Assembly: GCF_039545035.1 (NCBI RefSeq)
Contig: NZ_BAABRO010000008.1
Span: 248,001-312,000 of the forward strand
DNA length: 64,000 bases
Reading direction: 5' to 3'
DNA from: Novipirellula caenicola
GTDB taxonomy: Bacteria > Planctomycetota > Planctomycetia > Pirellulales > Pirellulaceae
Shown: positions 60,816 through 64,000 of the stretch, in pieces
Layout of the letters: every line of letters starts with the position of its first letter
Position numbering within the stretch: position 1 is the stretch's first letter
The notes under the pieces: generated by a model
Database searches by the model: none
What the model saw: the letters and a program-made list of their open reading frames with translations, nothing else
Told to the model about the DNA's origin: nothing
Position numbers and translations under genes: made by a program

Positions 60816-61694
60816 ATGGCGACAAAAGCATGCAAATTGGGTGTTCAGCAACTCGAATCGAGACGCTTGTTAGCAAGCGTTTCACTGCCGACCGCCATCG
60901 CGGAATCTTCTTACGATGACTCGGCTCCGGCCGAAGTTTCCACCCCCATCGAAGTCTCGGGGGCTCAAGGGGTCCGAGCCGCCGAGGTGCGGATTCAATT
61001 CGATCCCAACGAAGTCACCACCGATACCACGCGAATCCAAGCTGGTTCGCTATGGAATGGCCGGGGCACGGTGATTGCAAACGTTGACGAACACTCCGGG
61101 ACAATCGTCGCGTACGTCTACTCAACCCAACCCGTTGCAGAAGACGCAGGAGGGCTGATCGATATCGGCTTTGCCGTCAAACCAGATCGGATCTCGGAAA
61201 AAACAATTGATATCGATCTGCAGCAAGTCCGGCTCAATGAAGGCCAGATTTCGTTAGCCCAGACCCCCAAGGTGGGCGCGGACACGAGTGACGGCAAGAT
61301 CGTGACGCAGCCCAGCGATAGTGTGAAACACGTCACACGGATCGAAAACCGATCGAGTGAATCGTCGGGCGAATCTTGGAGTAACCCGCCGGTCATCACC
61401 GAGGACCCCTGTCCATGGCCGGGTGGGGCCGACACCGTGTTGGTTGCACCACAGGCGAATGCATCGGTCTCGTTGGCCCCCGTTTCGCTGGTCGGTCAGG
61501 CTGAGTTTGTTCGTCCCGAAGCGGAATGGGGTCGTCCAGAATTGGCAAGCGGATTTACCGCAAACGCAGCCGCAGCAAAGTCCCCCGCCGCAAGGTCGAT
61601 CGATTCGATGGCGACCCCTCGGGGGTTGCCCTATGGCCCGCTACAGCCGCATGTGGTCGATCAAGCGTTTGCGGATTCAGCCCTCGTCGACTAG
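60816..61694 (+). CDS. Secreted protein with LEPR-XLL signature and cohesin-like domain
   Basis: A 292-residue protein. The N terminus LGVQQLESRRLLASV carries the LEPR-XLL signature. The cohesin-like region (STPIEVSGAQGVRAAEVRIQ, FDPNEVTTDTTRIQAGSLW, DIGFAVKPDRI) parallels the same region of the upstream protein at 59485, including the RLNEGQISL / VLNEGEIAV strand; the two are likely paralogues. The C-terminal ~120 residues are low complexity (Pro/Ala/Ser). It is in the same direction as its paralogue, 137 bp away, so they may be co-transcribed. Confidence 0.82.
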   Translation: MATKACKLGVQQLESRRLLASVSLPTAIAESSYDDSAPAEVSTPIEVSGAQGVRAAEVRIQFDPNEVTTDTTRIQAGSLWNGRGTVIANVDEHSGTIVAYVYSTQPVAEDAGGLIDIGFAVKPDRISEKTIDIDLQQVRLNEGQISLAQTPKVGADTSDGKIVTQPSDSVKHVTRIENRSSESSGESWSNPPVITEDPCPWPGGADTVLVAPQANASVSLAPVSLVGQAEFVRPEAEWGRPELASGFTANAAAAKSPAARSIDSMATPRGLPYGPLQPHVVDQAFADSALVD

Positions 61695-62257
61695 CAACTT
61701 GCTGACTAGTAACTCGCCGCCTCTTAACTCGTAGCCCCAGGGCGTGGGGCCAAGCATCTACTTTAGTACCAAGCTGGACAGGAACAATCGGGTGAAATCC
61801 CATTAGCCGCTTTGGCCAACGCTACGAAGCATTTTGCATAACCCGAATGCGTAAGTTTGAAGTGTGCGTATTTATCACAACCCGAAGCGTCAGCGAGGGA
61901 ATCTCGTTATTTTCTCGGTCCCTCGTTAACGCGCCGGGTTGTGATCACTTGGTAACGCACGACTCAGCAATGGTTCATTGCGTCGGTCAAAACGGCTAAT
62001 ATACCGAAAGACACCTGCCACCTGCTTAGCCGGGTGGATTTCGGAGCGGCGCGAGCCGCCCGGTCAAAATCGACCGTTTGACTCGCTGCAACCGGACGGG
62101 CCCCTCGCCGCGGGCGCTTCCAAAATGAGACGGCCGCGGGCGCTTCCAAAGTAGCCGGCCGTGGGGGTCTCGACGCCCGTTTTGCGGTCCGAGGCGATCT
62201 CTACTACACTGTGGGCGTCCCACCCGAATCCCACCTCCCCTGTGAAAGAGACGTTTC
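61695..62257. other. Long intergenic region with repeats
   Basis: About 563 bp. It contains the palindromic repeat at 61876-61943 and a 17-bp direct repeat CCGCGGGCGCTTCCAAA at 62108-62124 and 62134-62150. No protein-like frame is evident. Confidence 0.65.
61876..61943. repeat. Long palindromic repeat (CACAACCC...GAGGGA family), third copy
   Basis: The left arm starting CACAACCCGAAGCGTCAGCG at 61876 pairs with the right arm TCCCTCGTTAACGCGCCGGG at 61919-61938, followed by TTGTG. It is the most extensively paired of the three copies at its outer ends (CACAACCC/GGGTTGTG). Confidence 0.87.
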
Positions 62258-63304
62258 ATGCGTTCGTTCCGTTTTGCGACCTCCGCGGCGATGCTTCTGG
62301 CGATTTGCGCTCCCCTGGCGATTTTTGCCGGAATGAAGGTGAGCGACCCGCCCGGGTCGCAAATGAAAACCTTTGCCGACGCTTTTCTGAAAACGCTTGA
62401 CGAGAAACAAGCGGCGAAAGCGACCGTCGATTATGACGCGGCCGAGCGTGTCCAGTGGCACTTCATCCCCATGCCGACTCGCAAAGGATTGGTGCTGAAA
62501 GAGATGAATACGGCTCAGCGTACCGCAGCGCTCCGCTTGCTACGTTCGGCCCTCAGCGAAGCGGGCTATGGCAAGGCGAGCAAGATCATGTTGCTCGAAG
62601 GCGTGCTCCGCCAACTTGAAGGTCCCGGCAGCGAAGCACGTCGCGATCCACAGAAGTATTACGTAACCATCTTTGGCACCCCGAGCGATTCCGAGCCCTG
62701 GGGACTCAGCTTCGAAGGCCATCATTTGTCGCTAAACTTCAGCTGCCGAGGCGGCGAGTTGGTCGATAGCTCGCCTCAATTCTTTGCCTCCAATCCCGCC
62801 AAGATCATGACCGATGTCGAAGGACCGCTGGGCAAAGGCACCCGCGTGCTTCGCGAAGAAGAGGATTTGGCGTTCGAGTTGGTCAACAGTCTCAACGACA
62901 CTCAAACCAAGACCGCCGTGATTGCTGACGAAGCTCTGGCGGAAATCCGGTTCGCGGGTGAGGCTCAACCCAAAGTGGGCGAACCCGAAGGCATTCCGTT
63001 TGATCAACTCAACGCAAAACAGGCTGAATTGCTGAAAAAACTCGTCGGTGTCTACGTGGATGCGGTTCCTGAGCAAACGGCCCGCACGCGTCGCGAAGCG
63101 ATCGAATCCAATGGTTGGTCGAACGTCTATTTTGCCTGGGCCGGCGCTCAGAAGCCGGGTATCGGACATTACTACCGCATTCGTGGCAAGGATTTTTTGA
63201 TCGAGTTTGTCAATACACAAGCTGATGCGTCTGGGAATCCCGCCAATCACATCCACTGCGTGTGGCGCGACCTGACCGGCGACTTTGACTTGCCGATCGA
63301 GTAA
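62258..63304 (+). CDS. DUF3500 family secreted protein
   Basis: A 348-residue protein. A signal peptide is predicted at residues 1-24 (MRSFRFATSAAMLLAICAPL, cleavage near IFAG). The DUF3500 family hallmarks are seen: AERVQWHFIPMPTRKGLVLKEM, EPWGLSFEGHHLSLNFSC, and near the end GHYYRIRGKDFLIEFVNTQ, then NHIHCVWRDLTGDFD. The conserved His and Asp residues of this end region suggest a metal or ligand site, but the family has no known function. It is a single gene. Confidence 0.9.
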   Translation: MRSFRFATSAAMLLAICAPLAIFAGMKVSDPPGSQMKTFADAFLKTLDEKQAAKATVDYDAAERVQWHFIPMPTRKGLVLKEMNTAQRTAALRLLRSALSEAGYGKASKIMLLEGVLRQLEGPGSEARRDPQKYYVTIFGTPSDSEPWGLSFEGHHLSLNFSCRGGELVDSSPQFFASNPAKIMTDVEGPLGKGTRVLREEEDLAFELVNSLNDTQTKTAVIADEALAEIRFAGEAQPKVGEPEGIPFDQLNAKQAELLKKLVGVYVDAVPEQTARTRREAIESNGWSNVYFAWAGAQKPGIGHYYRIRGKDFLIEFVNTQADASGNPANHIHCVWRDLTGDFDLPIE

Positions 63305-63332
63305 AGTCTTCTAACGATCGATGGCGTTGGGC

Positions 63333-63475
63333 GCGGGCCTGCCCAGAAGAAACCGGGCCGCCCAGAACAACCGAGCCGCCAGAAAGACCGGGCCGCCCAG
63401 CGAAAAACGGGTGGCCCAGAAATAAACGGGTGGCCCGAGAAATAAACGGGTGGCCCGAGAAAAAACGGGCTGCCG
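63333..63475. repeat. Eight short degenerate tandem repeats
   Basis: Units of about 17-20 bp, such as CGGGCCGCCCAGAACAAC and CGGGTGGCCCGAGAAATAAA, repeat about eight times with changes. Each has a GC-rich part (GGG...CCC) and an A-rich part. It lies between the DUF3500 gene and the next gene. Confidence 0.8.
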
Positions 63476-63499
63476 GCGGGGACAGGGAGAGGACGCAGT

Positions 63500-63898
63500 A
63501 TGCTGACTTGGCTAAAACATCTCCGCCAGCGTTGGGAGAATTGGTGCGGCGATCACGATATGGAAGAGGCGATCCGCAAGCACCTTTCGGAGAACGGTTA
63601 CTACGGCCGGACCGCCAAGTTTCGAAACGTTCGTATCGTCGCGGTCCAGCGTCCTGGGTGGCTGCAGGTGTTTCGTTTCGACGTGACCGCGCGGCTTGTC
63701 CCTCCCGAAGCCGACAGCGAGGTGGCGGACCCGGATCCCGTCTATCACGATCTCTACGGGTTGGTCAAAGACGACATTCGACACAAAATAAACGTCGTCC
63801 GAGTGTTTGATTGCGAAGACGAGCGGCGGTCCCTGTTCGCTCGCTGGAGCGAAGACCTGATCTGCCTGCGTGGTGCTCACGGGCTGAAAGACACTTAG
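63500..63898 (+). CDS. Hypothetical protein
   Basis: A 132-residue protein, not recognised. It is rich in Arg, Asp and Trp, without a signal or membrane segment. LQVFRFDVTARLVPPE and VYHDLYGLVKDDIRHKINVVRVF suggest a compact alpha/beta fold. An ATG at 63500 is preceded by GGAGAGGACGCAGT, which contains a good ribosome-binding GGAG at suitable spacing. Stop at 63896-63898. Confidence 0.75.
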   Translation: MLTWLKHLRQRWENWCGDHDMEEAIRKHLSENGYYGRTAKFRNVRIVAVQRPGWLQVFRFDVTARLVPPEADSEVADPDPVYHDLYGLVKDDIRHKINVVRVFDCEDERRSLFARWSEDLICLRGAHGLKDT

Positions 63899-63965
63899 AC
63901 TTCCCAAAATCGCTTAGAATCGTTCTCGCTTTGTATGCGTTTCCCTTAACTCGAATGGATTGAAA

Positions 63966-64000
63966 ATGTCGAGGCTGCTGTACTCGTTCGTTTTGGTTGC
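63966..64000 (+). CDS. Start of a secreted protein, truncated by the window edge
   Basis: ATG 63966 opens MSRLLYSFVLVA, a basic then hydrophobic beginning typical of a signal peptide. Only 11 codons are visible, so identity cannot be given. Confidence 0.5.
   Translation, partial: MSRLLYSFVLV

Overview
The window looks like chromosomal DNA of a planctomycete, most likely of the Pirellulaceae (Rhodopirellula and relatives). The evidence is a BBP7-type outer-membrane barrel, three secreted proteins that open with the planctomycete LExxRxLLA (LEPR-XLL) signature, cohesin/dockerin-like modules, a DUF3500 protein, several planctomycete-style hypothetical proteins, and loose gene organisation with many palindromic intergenic repeats. 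This is inference from protein families; no 16S gene is present. I see no tRNA, rRNA, CRISPR, prophage or insertion sequence.

Layout. 1-2750: 3' part of gcvP. 2751-5822: a 26-copy array of a 122-bp hairpin-rich repeat filling the whole gap between gcvP and a convergent ABC ATPase gene. 7-10.7 kb: ispF, cysS-ruvC (overlapping) and ruvA. 10.8-14.4 kb, minus strand: a compact run of a receiver-like protein, a sugar epimerase, an AcpH-like protein and a lipid-linked oligosaccharide flippase. 14.9-17.1 kb: an HD-GYP/PAS/GGDEF signalling protein. 17.2-26.4 kb: Mn-type superoxide dismutase, ribosomal protein S1, rpiB, galE, a Xer recombinase, an FHA protein, an RlmI-like methyltransferase and a 7Fe-type ferredoxin. 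26.5-36.5 kb: HNH protein, DUF456 protein, a membrane protein with a highly charged tail, gltX, a dihaem cytochrome c lipoprotein, glnS and recA. 37-43.3 kb: an ABC-2 exporter whose permease carries an inserted beta-propeller, then a histidine kinase/OmpR regulator pair. 43.5-48.6 kb, minus strand: rplQ, rpoA, rpsK and rpsM (an alpha operon without rpsD), folA, thyA and a methyltransferase. 49-52.3 kb: a WecG/TagA glycosyltransferase, then a two-gene signalling unit with a CsrA-receiver fusion and a hybrid histidine kinase. 52.7-61.7 kb: a cell-surface block with a BBP7 barrel, a 1598-residue cadherin-repeat protein with cohesin and dockerin-like segments, and two smaller cohesin-like proteins. 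62.2-64 kb: DUF3500 protein, a hypothetical protein and the start of one more secreted protein.

The two most distinctive items are (i) the CsrA RNA-binding domain fused to a response-regulator receiver, translationally overlapped with a hybrid kinase, which suggests phosphorylation-controlled post-transcriptional regulation, and (ii) the 3-kb hairpin array, whose 122-bp period is not a multiple of three and which is therefore not a protein repeat. At least four families of dispersed inverted repeats recur in intergenic regions across the window.
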